Origin: Icerya purchasi
Taxonomy: Eukaryota > Arthropoda > Insecta > Hemiptera > Monophlebidae
DNA: 64,000 bases
Direction: 5' to 3'
Assembly (NCBI GenBank): GCA_039619475.1
Contig: CM077115.1
Span: forward strand, 592,373,643 to 592,437,642
Shown here: positions 10,201 through 25,329 of the stretch, piece by piece
Layout: each line of letters begins with the position of its first letter
Numbering within the stretch: position 1 is the stretch's first letter
Notes under the pieces: generated by a model
What the model was told of the DNA's origin: nothing
Database searches by the model: none
What the model saw: only the letters and a program-made list of their open reading frames with translations
Position numbers and translations under genes: made by a program

Positions 10201-13200
10201 GTTTTTTTTACCGATGAAATTGTAACGTCACGAATTATTTTTCCTAATTAGTAAACACAAAAAATATTTAAAGACATTTACAGAATACTCGAAAGGTGTC
10301 GTTGATCAAAAGGTAAAGATCAAAAAGTTAACATAACAAAAGAAACTATATTAATAAGTCTGCTAAAAAAAAATCAGAAAATGTTATGAATACAATAAGC
10401 CTAAGTGATTGGAAATATGAAATATCTAAACGGTTATAACAAAACTTTTAAAATAAACAGTATTTAACACGGTTTTAGTTTGAGATGTTTAAAACAGTAT
10501 GCGAAATTACGTACCTAGTTAAATTAATTGCAGATAACTTTGTTATTAGTTTCATTCTAAGCTAAAATGTTGTTATATTTGAGAAATACGCCAATGTTGA
10601 AGAATAACCTACGGATAAGCAGTAGCTTTGCAGGACGCACCAATAACGAATAATTAAATGAGTCTATTTAATTTTTAACGTGTGTGCTAAAGTACTTACC
10701 GACTTCGAATTTCAGTTATCACAGTCATTCGCTTAAAATAGTATAAATAATCTATTACTTATGGTCAATCTGGATTATAGTCGAGTTAATTGCTATTATT
10801 ACGTTTATGTATACAAACCTTCACTGATTCATAAAGCTTCCTAAAAATATCCAAATCCATATCGCTAATTCCCAAGTCTTGAACTTCTCCTTTTTCCACG
10901 AAAGATTCCATTACACTCCACATATGTAACAAATTACTCAAAAGAGCATCGCTGTGGCCTTCTTCTCTTTGATAGAAGGATAGTACGACCGTATTAATTT
11001 TGTCGAATTTGAAATCTTTTAGAGCTAATCAACAAAACATGATAACGAGTGAAAATATGGCAAACTACAATAGCTACACATACATATATGTATATATATA
11101 TTGCAACGTTTGTCTTGAATTTATTATTACACCATCAGGGATGTCAACCACGATATCTTTCAACAATTGTAGATTTATTTGTTTATTATTATTTAAATTA
11201 TTTCATTATTTATAATTATTATGGTAAATTTTCTTATTCAGATAGACAATTAGTTTTTTAATTTTTATATTATGAAAAAACATATACACCGACATTTCTG
11301 AAACGACCCACTGCTCAAGAACGGTGACCGGACAAAAGCGCACATGGACAAAAGCGCACATGGATAAAAGCGCACACGGACAAAAGCGCACATCGATTTG
11401 CAGAACAGAAGCTAATTTATTAATTTTTCCGTTGTCGGAAGTTGCATCATTTGTAAAAGGGCAACAGTTGACTCGCAAAGAATTTAAAATTCAAAAAAAT
11501 TATTGGTAATTAGCGAAAACAAAGTAAAAATAATAACATTTTTTGTATAATTCTCTACTTTCTGTGTTTTTTGTTTTGTTTTTTTTTGTTTTTGTTCTTA
11601 TATGTATATATGTTTGTTAATAATCATAGTGTCTATTGATTATGACCGCTAGGAAGTTACCCTATATACAAAATAAAATTTGTATCAATAATGTATTCAG
11701 GGGCGTCTCAATCATGCCAAGTTTTGGGAGGGGTGCATTACCCAAAATACCGATTCATGAATTCATATAATTTAAAACCAAAATTTTTAAGAAAATTTAG
11801 ACCAGTTGAAACAATTTATAAAGAAACGGTTAGTATACAACAGTGTAAAATAAAAGTCACTCTCACTTTTTGACAAACTAAAGCATTATTACAAAGTCTT
11901 ATAGAATTAGTATTAAAAGATAAGAGATTTCTTTTAATAAAACTATTTAAAAAATATTTTTAATCCCCACAGTTTGATTTAAATCAGTTTTGACTGCAGA
12001 AGTAAAAAATAAAATATACTCACATTGTGAAAGTTTTAAAAAAATCATTAAAAAACATCATATAACATTTTGTTGGATAAGTTATATAGTATAAAAAATA
12101 ATTAGTTTTAAATTATATGAATTCATGAATCGGTATTTTGGGTAATGCACCCCTCCCACAACTTGGCATGATTGAGACGCCCCTGAATACATTATTGATA
12201 CCAATTTTATTTTGCATATAGGGTAACTTCCTAGCGGTCATAGTCAATAGACACTATGATTATTAACAAACAAATACACATATAAGAACAAAAAAAAACA
12301 ACCAAAAACACAGAAAGATGACTAAGAGAATCGTACAAAAAGTTGTATTTTTTGTACTTTGTTTTCGCTGATTACCAATAATTTTTTTGAATTTTAAATT
12401 CTTTGCGGGGCAACTGTTGCCCTTTCACAAATGATGCGACTTCCGACAACGGAAAAATTAATAAATTAGCTTCTGTTCTGCAAATCAATGTGCGCTTTTA
12501 TCCGTGTGCGCTTTTGTCCTGTGCGCTTTTATCCATGTGCGCTTTTGTCCGTGAACCCTCAAGAACATATTATTAAAATAAACAACAGTATTAATATAAG
12601 AAAAGAAATTCGATCACTGCTGTCGGCGATGATTCGTCGTTTTCTGGGTTCCGACTGCAAGGATTCCGGACGAGGAGGGATGAAGCAATTTAAAAATGCC
12701 AATGTTATTTTATCTGACGGAGTAAAATTTCATACGACACTTTTACTCAGACTTGACAGAAACGTAATTTTTTCAAAATATCAAACGGTTAAAAAAGCAA
12801 GGTAACCATAATATACAAATTCGGCGATTTTTCTGATCGCTAGTTCTTCAACGATGAGAAAATACCAAACCACGAACAATTACCTTCGAGAACGATATAC
12901 GCACTACCTGACATCAATCTGTCGTCCGTGTCTATTGGATCATTTTTTTTTTCTTTCTTGTCCCCCTTAACCACCAATCAAAACTATTTTCCCCGACGGA
13001 GTGTTTATTTTGATCAACTTAATTCCGCTGATGAACAATAGAATCTCATACACACGCATATTACAATTCCTTGTTTAACTTTTACCATATGGCCATTATT
13101 GTTCGCTATATATTTACTATATTTTATTATTATATTCATTATTTAACTCGTGTAATGTACATATTACGATATAAGTTTGTTATTTTTTTGGAACAAAATG

Positions 13201-16200
13201 AAAACAAACCAAAAAATCTCAAAAAAACTCAATCGTAGATTCCGCTGTGATAATTTTTTTAACGTACATCCGAAATTACCCAAAACACATAAAAATAATG
13301 GCAGATTTAATTAGAATGCATTATACGCCGCAGTCTACAAGTGCATAAACGGAGAGTATTCCTCACAACGATTCAGTAAATTTCTGCGCTTAATCACTGT
13401 TCATTGACCAATGGTTTTTAATCTTCATAAAAAGGAGATAATAAATTGCTTGTAAAATAAATGAAAAAGAAATTTGTTGTGCACACAACTCGCCTAGATG
13501 ATAGATTTTAATAGAAGTTATAGGAATAAGAGCAAAAAAATGTTAGATGATTGAAATGAAAACATGAATAAAGTTAAACTAACAAATAAGATGAGAAAGA
13601 AAGAATACATGTAACACTATAAAAGGAAACGAACGTCTAGTTGAATTTAAATAAAGAATACGACTTTATAAGTATTTTTTTACTGTAAACCGCTCTCTGT
13701 ACATTATAAATGTAAAAAATTATTTGTAAATATTGACCATTAACATTCGGTTACTAATGTTATATTTTTTATATTACTCGAACGGCATTCACAATTCATA
13801 AATGAATATATAACACATTATTCATATCGTAATAGACTTAAATTGCTCAAAATACATTAAAAATGGACGACCAATATTTATTGTGTGTTTTATATATGTA
13901 CATATATGGGTCGTTCATTTTTAATGTATTTTGAACAGTTTAAGTCTATTACGACATAAATAATGTTATATATTCATTTATGAATTGTGAATGCCGTTCG
14001 AGTAATATAAAAAATATAACATTAGTAACCGTATATTAACAGTCAATATTTACAATTATTTACATTTATAAAGAATACGCCACTGAAAACGGATAAGGAA
14101 CCCACAGATGTAGAGGACAGTACCGTGAAACTGAAGATGAGAAACGAAAAAAAAAAAAATAGAAGGGAAAAAATAACGATTTAGACATAAAAGAGGATAA
14201 GGTAAAGCAAGTAAGAAAACCAGGGGCCTGGTAGTGGAGAGAGCTGAACTGACAGATAAAAAAAGAAGACTAGAGCGGACGAGTCGACACTAATTTCATA
14301 CTAGACCATTTATAAACCGCAAGGAGATTCGGAAAGAAGAATTCGTGCACAATGATAGTAGCTGAACAATATATCAGTAATTTAGTTTCCCTCTGTATCC
14401 ATATGCGGCTGGAAATCCAAACAAATCTGAATTCATTTAAATATAAAATCCGATGACAGAGAGTAAATGAGCAAAATGATGAAATTATAGGAATGAAAGG
14501 AAAAATTTATTTCGGAAATTATGAGGAATTTAATAAAAGAACAAAAAGAAATAAAGGTGACTATGCACGAAAGATGGCAGAAGTCTCGTGGAAGAAAATA
14601 AATCAGATTCAACCGCTGGATTTACTGGAACAGCTTTAAACTTGCTACTTATATGGATGTAATTCTTCTGTCAGAACAGGGGCGGCACATCATGGCTGTA
14701 CGAGTATGCACTACATCACTGCCAAAGTTATAGCCAATAGATTTATCTGTATAGAACAAAAAAAAAAAAAAAAAACTGAGTAAATGCGTTAACCTTATTT
14801 CTAAGTAAATAGATAATATTACGAAGAACATCCTTGTCCAGCTGGATTAGGTCGGTAAATGCGGAAAAACATAAACAGTAAACGCCACTCATGAGAACTA
14901 CTTACTCTACCACTTTAACATTCAAAAAATTCTCCAAATTAGACCCGCTTCATATTTAATTTAATAAAAAAAAAAACATTTATGTAACCTCCTTCGGATT
15001 CCTTTTAACTCGGCGAAAAAAAATTATTTCCCCTGTCAATCGTACTAAATTTTAAATAAAGATTATTTTAAAATAATTATTCTGCTTCTACTTGGGAGAA
15101 GGGTGGATGAAGGGTGGATAAACCAGACATTAAACAAATTTAAAAATTTAATGAAAAAAACATGTTTCAAAAAGTTACTGAAAAATTATTTTTACATTTC
15201 CACAGTTTTGAGTACTATTATTATAACTCAATAACTGCAGTCAAACCATGATGTCAGAGAAATAAATTTAGCAAATACCAAGAAAATGAGCAAATACAGA
15301 TAGGACCCACGGATTATGTAACACTATTAGATAATACTTTTTATTAGACACTCTAAATGTTATTAAGTACAGTTATTTTCAAATTAATAGGATTTATCTT
15401 AATCTTAACCGGGACGGCATTCATTATTATATTTACTAGTATTTCGCGGTAAATTAAAAAAATGTTCCACCTTCTTCCATTAAACATCTTCAAGAGGGCG
15501 TAGTGGTATTATTAACGATTTTCTAAATCTGTTTCGTGCAAATCATCATGGTGATTCGTGCAGATTTAAACCACTCATGATCTATGATCGTTTTTGATTT
15601 ATTTTTCTTATATTTGTTACAAAAACTGTCGCGTGTAGATGTATACAGCTAATAAGGGAACTGACGTTACTGAAAATACACAGAGTGTGAAGATGTTCAA
15701 GCGCGATTACAGATTTTCGAGCCTAATAGAAAAAGAAAAATACTCAATTTCGTGCCGAAAACTTATAGGCACCAAAATGTATTTTTAGATCCCGTAAAAT
15801 ATTATATTTTACGAAAATTTTTTGTAAATAATTTTTGTTTGGAACTTCTTAATTATATCATCAGATGTAATAACGAATAAAGTAATGATTATCAAGAGTA
15901 TAATATACTAGGAGACTGGGCTCGCTAACCGCTTCGCGACTCAAATTTTCGGCTTTTCATTTTCTTACTTCTTGATTTTTTTTCGCATAAAACTTATTTA
16001 AAAAAAAAAAAAGCGAAAAAAAAAAAAGGATATGAACGCGTTAATTACAAAAATTAAATTTGTATTAAAATATCTGAAAAACGAAAATCAGCAGCATCGT
16101 ATTATATGTGAAAGGAATATGTTACGTTTGATTCTTTGTAAAATGAGATATTTTCTTAGAACCTAAGTAATAATATCTTAAATCATTGGTGATCGTCGCT

Positions 16201-19200
16201 CCAATCATTTCAAAATTTGCACTCACAAATTTTACACAATTTGGAGGTTTTGTGTTTTTCCGGTATTCTAATAGCGAAAATATGTTAACTGAAAAAAAAA
16301 AAAGGAAACACAACCATGAAAATAAAAGCTAAACAATAAAAAATTTAAATATCTTGCGAATAACAAAAAATAAGCAGCACTCAAAACACTCAGTATTAAT
16401 ATAAATTCTCCGACTGGTATAAAATACAAACTGAAACAAAAACTTTTCTCTACAAAGATTTCAAAAGTCGAAAATCGTAAATGAAATGTAAATGTTTAAA
16501 AAACAAGAGCAAAATTTTTAAATGCCATATTACAGATTAGGAATTTATTTAAAATATATTTAAAAATAATAATAGTTTTTTTTCAGACGTAATGCACAAA
16601 ATAGTATGAAATATTATAATATTAAAACAAAAATATTTTAATTTATTTTGATAATGTTTTATGCAGTAATATTTTTTTCCTGAAATAGTTCTTGAAAGAA
16701 AAATTTAAAAAATATATGGAGGTCAGAAATATGTAAACAAACGAACCTATATCGCATAGTATAGTAAAACAAAAAACGACTTAAAAACTCAATTTAAAAA
16801 ATGCGTATTTTACAAATTTATACCGTTATTTTGAATTCTGAGAGGTTTGTATTTTTTCCAAATTTGAATGATAAAAATACACCAATTAAAAACTTATTTT
16901 ATAAATAATATAAAACACGGATTGTGGAATATTTTAATTTCTTTTAAAAGCTTATTTTTTGTATTTGTTGGTACACTGGTATTCTAAAGACTAAAATATA
17001 TACATTAAAAAAAAAAAAAAAAAAAAAACAATTCCCCATGGTTATTATAAAACAGACCGTAGAAATTTTTTTGCAACTTGATTTTTAATTTTTTCCTAAT
17101 TTTGGCCGCATTTAATTTTAAAATTCGATGAATTTCATAATTTTCCTATATTCTAGCGACAAAAACACATCACTTAAAAAAAAAATTGACCCTCTCTGTG
17201 GAATTTTTTTAAATTTTACAATTTTCGAACTTTCGTATTTTTACGAGATATTCTACGGACGAAAATGTACCAGTTACAAAAAAAACTATATATATATATC
17301 GCATAATTCCCATAGTACTAAGAAAAAATTTTGCGGACTTATGCTGACATTTTTAAAAAGTTGGATCTGGTCCAATTTTAAATTTTAAAGTTCTCATACT
17401 TGTCAATGTTGCGAGTTTTACATAAGAAAACAATAATTTAAACATTATTTTCATGCTGCGCACAAGGTTTAATGACACTTGACGAACATTCTAATAACCA
17501 CGAAACACTCTTTTCTTTTATATTTCTTCGATAAAAATTGTATTTTAAATGAATTGAAAAAATTCTGCTGTACGAGTTTTATTTAAAAACTGAAATGTAC
17601 CTACACATATATAAGACTATTGACAAGGTTTCGGAAAGCGTATGTCATATTTGTTGTGTGGTAGCGATTTAGGCGAATAGCAACGAGCTAAAAGAGATAT
17701 ATAAAATCCCGATTCTCCGTATAGCGCAATTGTAAATCGAATTATTTCCCCGACAGAGAGAGAAAAACTTATTGCAATTACCGGTTTGATTCAATGTTCG
17801 CTGGGCAATCACTGAGACCGTGTTCTCGTCTTTAATGCACGCGTTGAATAAATCCTCTTTTTGGCTCGGAGCCGTCGTTGATGTCCGAATATCGATGTTT
17901 TTTATTTTTGTCGCTTGTTCTAGTCGTAATGTTCAATTTAAAATGATTCTTTCGAATTGCTTTTTTTTTCTTCCGTTTTCATCATTCAATTTATCAATGG
18001 GGGCAGCCAATTAGTGAATTTGAAATTTTATTTATTTATTTATTTTTTTGATCCGCACCAAATTACAACGTTTTTCTAGCCACCCACAATCAACAACACT
18101 CAAGCAAACATAAAATGAAAACCTAAAGAAAAAAAAAAAGAATAATAACCAGTAAATGGATAAGGAATAGAATGAAATAAAACTAGCCACTTACACAAAC
18201 AAAATAAACTCTAATGTATAATGGGGTGGGGGGGATTAAATATTTGCGAATTTGTTGTGTGCTCGACACGAAAGAAAAGGATGACCCGTTCGCGGTGGGT
18301 AGCAGGTTATTTGTCCGGCTTAGGTGTTTTTGTTTCGTTTTCTTGCATTCTGTAGCCCAGTGAAAATCGTAACACTATATAGTTGTTATGCCGGCGGTAG
18401 TATGAAAAATCACGTAGCATTTTTGTATTAATTATGCATGTATATAACGCTTAAAAATGGCAAATCAATTCAAACCGACTACCCTATAAGAATTATAGAA
18501 GACTATCCAAATGTACAGGAAGTGTTTCGATAGCAAGGTCAAAGGATCGAGTTAAATAAATAAATAAATAAATAAATAATATGTACGTATATAAACACAC
18601 TTAGAAATAGAATGGTAGAGGAGAATGCGAGTTTAATAATTTATGTTTCGCCTGATTGGCATGATGTACATAAAATTCAAAATTATATATAATTCGATGG
18701 CTACAACAATTAATAATACCGTTACAATATTTAATACGAAAAAGGTAAGAGATAAGTAAGTTAACGGATCGTCCTTGCGTTTTCACTTTAAATAAATTAC
18801 ACGTCAATAAATCGTGAAGAATACAACTGAAAAAACTTTAAATATTTTATCAGTTAAATGTCGTAATATACACGACAAGAGCATTAATAAACCAAAAGTG
18901 AAAAAACGATTTCGACATTTTGTCTTTCAAATTTCACATTCAACAAAATTATTCTACTAATGGAAAAAGTTACATTATAAAAATAAGAATACAACTATGC
19001 CGACTATAAAACAATGTTCTAGCAAAATTACACACGCCCACGCACGCGCACACACACACACACACACACATTATATGTGTGTGTGTGTGTGTGTGTATGT
19101 GTATTTCTTAAATGAAGTCAAAATCATTTATGAATCGCTGTATTCAGAATACAGTTAACAGTAATAATGAGAAAAATGAAAATGAGAGTTCACTAGCACA

Positions 19201-22200
19201 ATTAGTGCTAAAGAAACAGAAGGAAAAGGGTACTACTACAATCGAGCCTGAATTTTTTGAAAATCCCAGTATAGCCGTTATGCAAGTGCTTTAAGTAACT
19301 TCAGTTCATTAACTCAAGTATTTATTATAAATAAAATTGCTCGAGTGTTTCTTATTAAAATTATCCTACAGAACGTAAAAAGTTCAAAAAAAAAAAAAAA
19401 GTCAACAAACGCTACCGTGTTGTTAGTCGACTCCATAAGTTAACTTAAAAAGAAAATGTTAAATTTTAAAATTTCTCAAACGCAATCGGAACTGATCAGA
19501 TTTCTCTTAGATAAAAGAGTGAGTAAAATTTTGCGTTTAGAACTTACGCAAAACATAAATGTATACGCCTTTCATTATTTAATGAATTTGCGCAGAAAAG
19601 ATTGAAAATTACCAACCGTTAATTGTATTTTTAACGAAGCAACAAAAAAGCTGAATTAGCCATTGCCAATATCTGATTTATGATACAACGAAAAGTAATG
19701 ATATTCTTTTAAATAAATATCGGGGACTACAATAATCGGAGTAATATGCCAGGTGAATTATCATGAGGTTCAGAGTTACATTTTCAAAGATAATCCGCTA
19801 GCAATCTCCCCGCCATCTTCCGTTCGAAACAGAAAACGGGGGGGGGGACTTCCGATTCTGAAAGTGATTCAATTAAGAAGGGATTTCAGTGGCACAGATG
19901 AAAATGAAGAGTTAAATTTCAAGCATAATATTGCTGCAATTACCATATTCGTTTTACCGCGATGAAGGAATTATATGCTTTTTTCTTTTTGTGGCAATTT
20001 CGGTCACTCGATGGACGGGAAATTATAATCTCCCATAGAGAATTTGTTTAAAGGTGCAATACTAACGAGAACTCCTGGACGAAGTGATTCATTTAAAGCG
20101 TGCCTACAGCTGAAATTTATTAAAGAGAACTTATCTTCATTCAATTCAGAATTGTTTTCATGCATTGGCTACCTGTGGCACCTGCTGATCGATCTGTTGT
20201 GTTTCGGCAAGAATAAAGAGTTTTCAGAAATCACGACTTGCTGGTTTAGCTCCATCATGCTTAAAAGCAGAACTCTAGATTAATAGAATTCGATGGTATT
20301 ACATAATAGTCTGATACAAAATAAAGTCAAGAAAAGTCCAAATTATAGTTATTATAGTCCGTCCAACGAAAATGTGCCGATGGAAAAAGTCGATATAAAT
20401 CGATATTTATTATTCCCTTACGGTGGATCATAAATATCGATTTATATCGACTTTTTCCATCGGCACATTTTTGTTGAACGGACTATAATACGAAAAACTC
20501 ATCTAATTACATTTCAATTAGATAAAAGCAATAAAGCGACACTGTAGTGTTTTTCGGATGTCACTGTAACGCAAATTCTAAAACTCTTGAAACTGTACTG
20601 AGATTTAACATTTTCCAAGATGAAAATAAAAATCGCTGAATGAAAGTTGTTAATATATGAATCTAGTTAAAGTTAAAACCGGGCTGTTTAAATCTGTTCG
20701 GTATGTTACTAAATCTGACGCACAGTAAGGCCACTTTAACTTCAATGCCATTTCTTTTTTAAGTAAAGGTATCTATCATTACGGCAATATTAAATAAATT
20801 AGGTAATAAAAACTGAAATTACATCATCGAACGTTTCATTATCATTATTTAGTTAAGTATAACATTGCAATGTAAATAAACATAACCTTTTCTTTATCGT
20901 CTAAGTGTGTTGCCAGCTAGTACAGTACAAACATATTTCACAAAGTTTTAAGTAGTAAATTATTATCATTAATAATGTATAATACTATTTATTTGTAATG
21001 AACATTTAGTTGATAAAGATAAGCTTTTGTTTGCTCCCATTATCCTTAGCGTTAAATGTAGTTACTCGGGCACATTTCATTTTATTTTACTTTATTTTGT
21101 ACTTCTTATTTCTATAATGGCATTCTTATTTTTAGATCTATTGTCTCTAGTTTCTTATATATTTATTATTATATTAATTTATAGCATGAATTATTTATGA
21201 TTTATTGTTGAAATTTATTAACAAGGGGATTGTGGGAGTATAAGTGATTAGTTTTATAATTAGTTGGTAAGTTCCTCTGTGAGCATGGGGTAATGAAGCG
21301 GTCTAATTTATAATTCGGATTATCTATCTATCGAATCGTTTCACCCCATGTAGGGGTATCGTGACCATGATCTGTCACCCGGTTGATCAGACTGCGCCAA
21401 CAATTCCGATCCCTTGCGATGTGTACACAATCCTGAAAGGTACGACCAGCAGCTGTGCACACTGCGTCCATCCATCTAGTCGGCGCACGACCTCAACTCC
21501 TTTTTCCATTGACCTTTCCTTGGACGAGCACCGTTTCCAAATTGTTCGCTCTGATCACATGACCAAAATACCGCAGTATCCTGCAGAGCACTACAGATGA
21601 TAGCCTCTTCGGGTTACCAATCTCATTTATTATGGAGACATTTGTTCTCCTGGCTGTCCATGGGACACGCAGCATACGCCTCCAGCACCACATTTCGAGT
21701 GCGTCTATACGTTTTTTGTCTGCGCTGGTCATTGACCAGGTCTCAATTCGGATTATAGCATTACTCAAATTGGCTTTCTGCAACATTGCCTCATGTACAT
21801 ATTTAATTTGTACGTTATAAACTTAACAAAAAAATATTGTTGTGAACACTGTTATCACTATTGTTTATTGTTATTTGTAGCATTAGGGGATGATCAGAGT
21901 ACAAATGTAACATAGTTCAAATTAAACTTTATTTAACATTAGTGTGTATTACTTGAGAAGATTGTGTGAAGGTGTTGATTATGTGTGCAGTACGTGTCTG
22001 TATGAGGATTTGTAGAATATGTGGGTTTATTTGTGCACGTGGTAAAATTTCTTATGGTTTGAATGTGTAAAAATCTGGTATGTGAGGTATGTAATACTTA
22101 AAATATGTCGGTAATTGTATTTTTCAATGCAACTGGGGTTAATATCTTATAAGGTTATTTAGACATAAGTTGTATCTAATATTACCGTTAATCTTGTATA

Positions 22201-25200
22201 TAAATGGACACTTCTGTAAACAACAGCCAATATGGTTGATAAAAGTGAAAATTATCAATAACTAGGTTGGCTTTTGTGCTTGTTAAAAGTTAAGTATTTA
22301 ATACAATAAACAACACAACCTAGACAGTTATATATAATAATAATTACCACTGCTCGCGCAACTATGCGCATTTCTGCTAAATATATTTTAGCTATATTAA
22401 TATTTAAGCATGTATATAATTGAATTAAATAAATTGAAATTGAAATTGAAGTTGAAATTGAATTGTGTTATTTTGACTTTAATTTTTAATTTTTCAGTTT
22501 TATATATTGATTAAATACCAGCGTACGATGGTTGAGCGGACCAGCCAGTGGCGAGGGAAATCACGCGTTATGAAAAGTATAAAGCTTACAGCTGATCCAT
22601 GGTTTCCTCCTCTTCACCTTGCGCGTCGGGAATTTGCTATTGTGAATCGATTGCGGGTTGGACATACGGCGATCTCACATAACACTATGTACTTGAAGTT
22701 ACTCTTCGCCCACCCACATGCCCTTTCTGTTCGGGTTGCTCCTACCCTTCTGTAGAGCATCTGTTGCAAAAATATGTTAAGTTCGCCCGCTCCATGTTTA
22801 CCGGCGTTGTTACACTTTCAACTATTCTCTGAAATGACCCAACGCGTGTATAAATTCCTGTTGGGTTTCTGAGAGCTAACAATCTACTGGGTAGAATACG
22901 AAGTAGCCTCATCGTCCTGGTCCATATGCTGCAATGACCATTGCAGTTAAAAATGGTACATGGGCGATATCAGGAAAAGAAAAAAAATGACTATACCAAT
23001 ATTGTAAAATATTATTTTTTTGTAATTTTTTTTATTTAGAAAAAAAAATTTTTAATCCACACTCATTATTTTAAAACTTACCATTTTTAGAAAGGAACGA
23101 TGTTTTTTTTTGTTTCTAAAATTTTGATTCGTCGGTGCCTTCGATAAACCCAAGAGATCCGATTTTCTCTATCCGCCTCCACACGGACAATTTCGACATT
23201 GTCCGTAGTGGCGGAAATTAAGAAAAAACGAAATGAATAAATAAAATCAAAATTATTTTTCTCTTAAAAGACTGATTTATGACAATGAACAGGTATTTTT
23301 TAGAGGCTATATGAATCACAATACACAACCGCATAACTATAGATAATAATCAACTGGCAAAGTAAAAAAGAGATTATACACCACTTTCGAAGTAATCATA
23401 ATGAACACCTCTGTTAATATTAAAATCGAATTCCCCCTTTTAAGATCATAGAAGACTATACGAGAACCTCCGACAAAAGCATAAAAATTGTAAACGTGCA
23501 AAAAACATTTACTTGTTAATTCATTTCTATAAATTCCCGGTGGTATCTCGACGTCACATAGTGCACAAATAGACTATTTTATAAACCTTTCTTTCCCCTA
23601 ACATCGTGACTTCCAGTCACTTTTATACGTTTTTTTTCATCGTGGATTTTTCTTGTTACTTCTTAAACTAATTTTTACATCACAAAAAAATCATTATATT
23701 TTTCGATGTATACCACCTGGTAAGAGCTTATAATTTTCTACATTTCGTAAAATAAACACTTTTTCTTTCCATTCTGGAAAGCATTAACAAATTACTAAAA
23801 CCGTTTTTTTATAACTCATCAGCTATCTCTATTCACGGACGTTTCAATTTAACTTATTTATTTCAGCTCTAATTATTATTTTAACCTTCAACAACAGTTC
23901 TCAGTCAAATAATTTTTAACGTTCTAAGGTGATATTTCGTCTAACCGTAAATTCATCAGCTGTACTCTAAACGACACGCGTTGGTGAAATTCTTATTTTG
24001 GTGTGTTGTGTGTACGTACGTTTACATATTTTTTTGGAGTAATTTTTATCGACCTTATCACATTAAACATTTTCTAGCCAAGGTCAAGAAAAAAGAATTT
24101 TTGCAATTCATAAAGAAATTTCGAAAAAGGAAGGAACAAATGCGTGCGAATTTTTTTTCCAACCTATTCATCAGATAGCTCCAAACGGGCTGCTGTTCTA
24201 AAATGTAAAATAAAATTTATAATTGAAAAAAAAAAAACAACTAAAATCTACCCTTATTATTTTTGGATAAAAGTCCTTAGTTGACGAGTCTTTTAATAAT
24301 CAAAAAAAAATTTCTCATCCTCAAAGAGTAGTATACAAGTCAGGAATGTGTTTATGGCTTTGCTGTTCAATTAGCGAATGAGCATTATTCAAACGCAACC
24401 GAGAATTATTATAGTGCTATTAAAAGGATCTCAATTTTATTCGGGAAGTAAAATTTCATTTTAGAAATAAAACATAAAACTTCGAAAGGGAAATTAATTC
24501 ATTAAATCTGTCGTACTTATTATCTGAAAATTCTTTTCTCTTTCTTTAACCAGTCAAAGATAGTATATGGTAAATATAACTTTTTTTTTTAACAAACCTA
24601 CCTCTTTTCTTTATCTACAAAATGAGCCTAAAAAGCATAACTATGACCGCCGATAGTTTCCAGATTACTAAATTATTAGAAAGACAAGCACTGAACTTTT
24701 CAAAAAAAAAAATTAAAATTAAAAAAACAAATAAAAACTGTATTATCTTTAAAACCACTGAGTTTTGGTTAAGGCATACAGTGATTTAATTTATACCATT
24801 TTACCTCGAGAACCTTCTTTTTCTTCTTCTTCAACTATCTTCAATCCGCCGCTGGATGTAGCTCTCTCGAGTTCTTTCTATTTTTTCTCGTCTGTTGCTT
24901 TGCTCGTTCAATCCTTTCGGAACTTATTTACATCGTCTACCCAACGTGTTAGTGGTCTATCTCTTTTACGTGTTCCGTTTGGTACCCACATTGCCTCTGT
25001 ATTTGTAAGGAGCTCCGGATATCTTACGAGATGGCCAGCACACCTCCATTTTGATTCTTCTATCGTTCGTACTGCGTCTTTTACTCCTGTAGTTTCTCTG
25101 ATCCATTTTCTTTTACTCTTCAGAATTATGCCAATCATTTTTCTTTAAATTCTCCTCTGTGTTATTCTTAGTCTTTCTCCTATTGCTGTTGTAGTGTTTA

Positions 25201-25253
25201 TTTTTACTTAGAGAACCACTCCTATAAATATAAACGTTTCCCACAAACACCTA

Positions 25254-25329
<76 letters not shown>

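Larger units (their letters stand above)
11314..12566. mobile_element. Foldback-type DNA transposon (MULE-like) with 9-bp target duplication
   Basis: The direct repeat CTCAAGAAC occurs at 11314-11322 and 12558-12566 and bounds a 1235-bp element (11323-12557). Its termini are GGTGACCGGACAAAAG and, inverted, GGTTCACGGACAAAAG. Long inverted arms (about 11323-11778 and 12105-12557, roughly 455 bp each) are visibly homologous throughout. Each outer end carries four tandem units of a 16-bp motif, (T/C)GGA(C/T)AAAAGCGCACA. The central 326 bp hold no credible transposase, so the element is non-autonomous. Long arms with tandem terminal repeats define foldback elements, and a 9-bp duplication is the usual length for Mutator-like transposases; the superfamily call is inference. 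It lies in Gclm intron 2, 298 bp from exon 3. Confidence 0.85.

Noticed and set aside
11323..11400. Direct repeats of a 16-bp unit resembling a CRISPR array
   Set aside because: Units are contiguous without spacers, are mirrored in inverted orientation at 12488-12557, and belong to foldback transposon arms in a eukaryotic intron.
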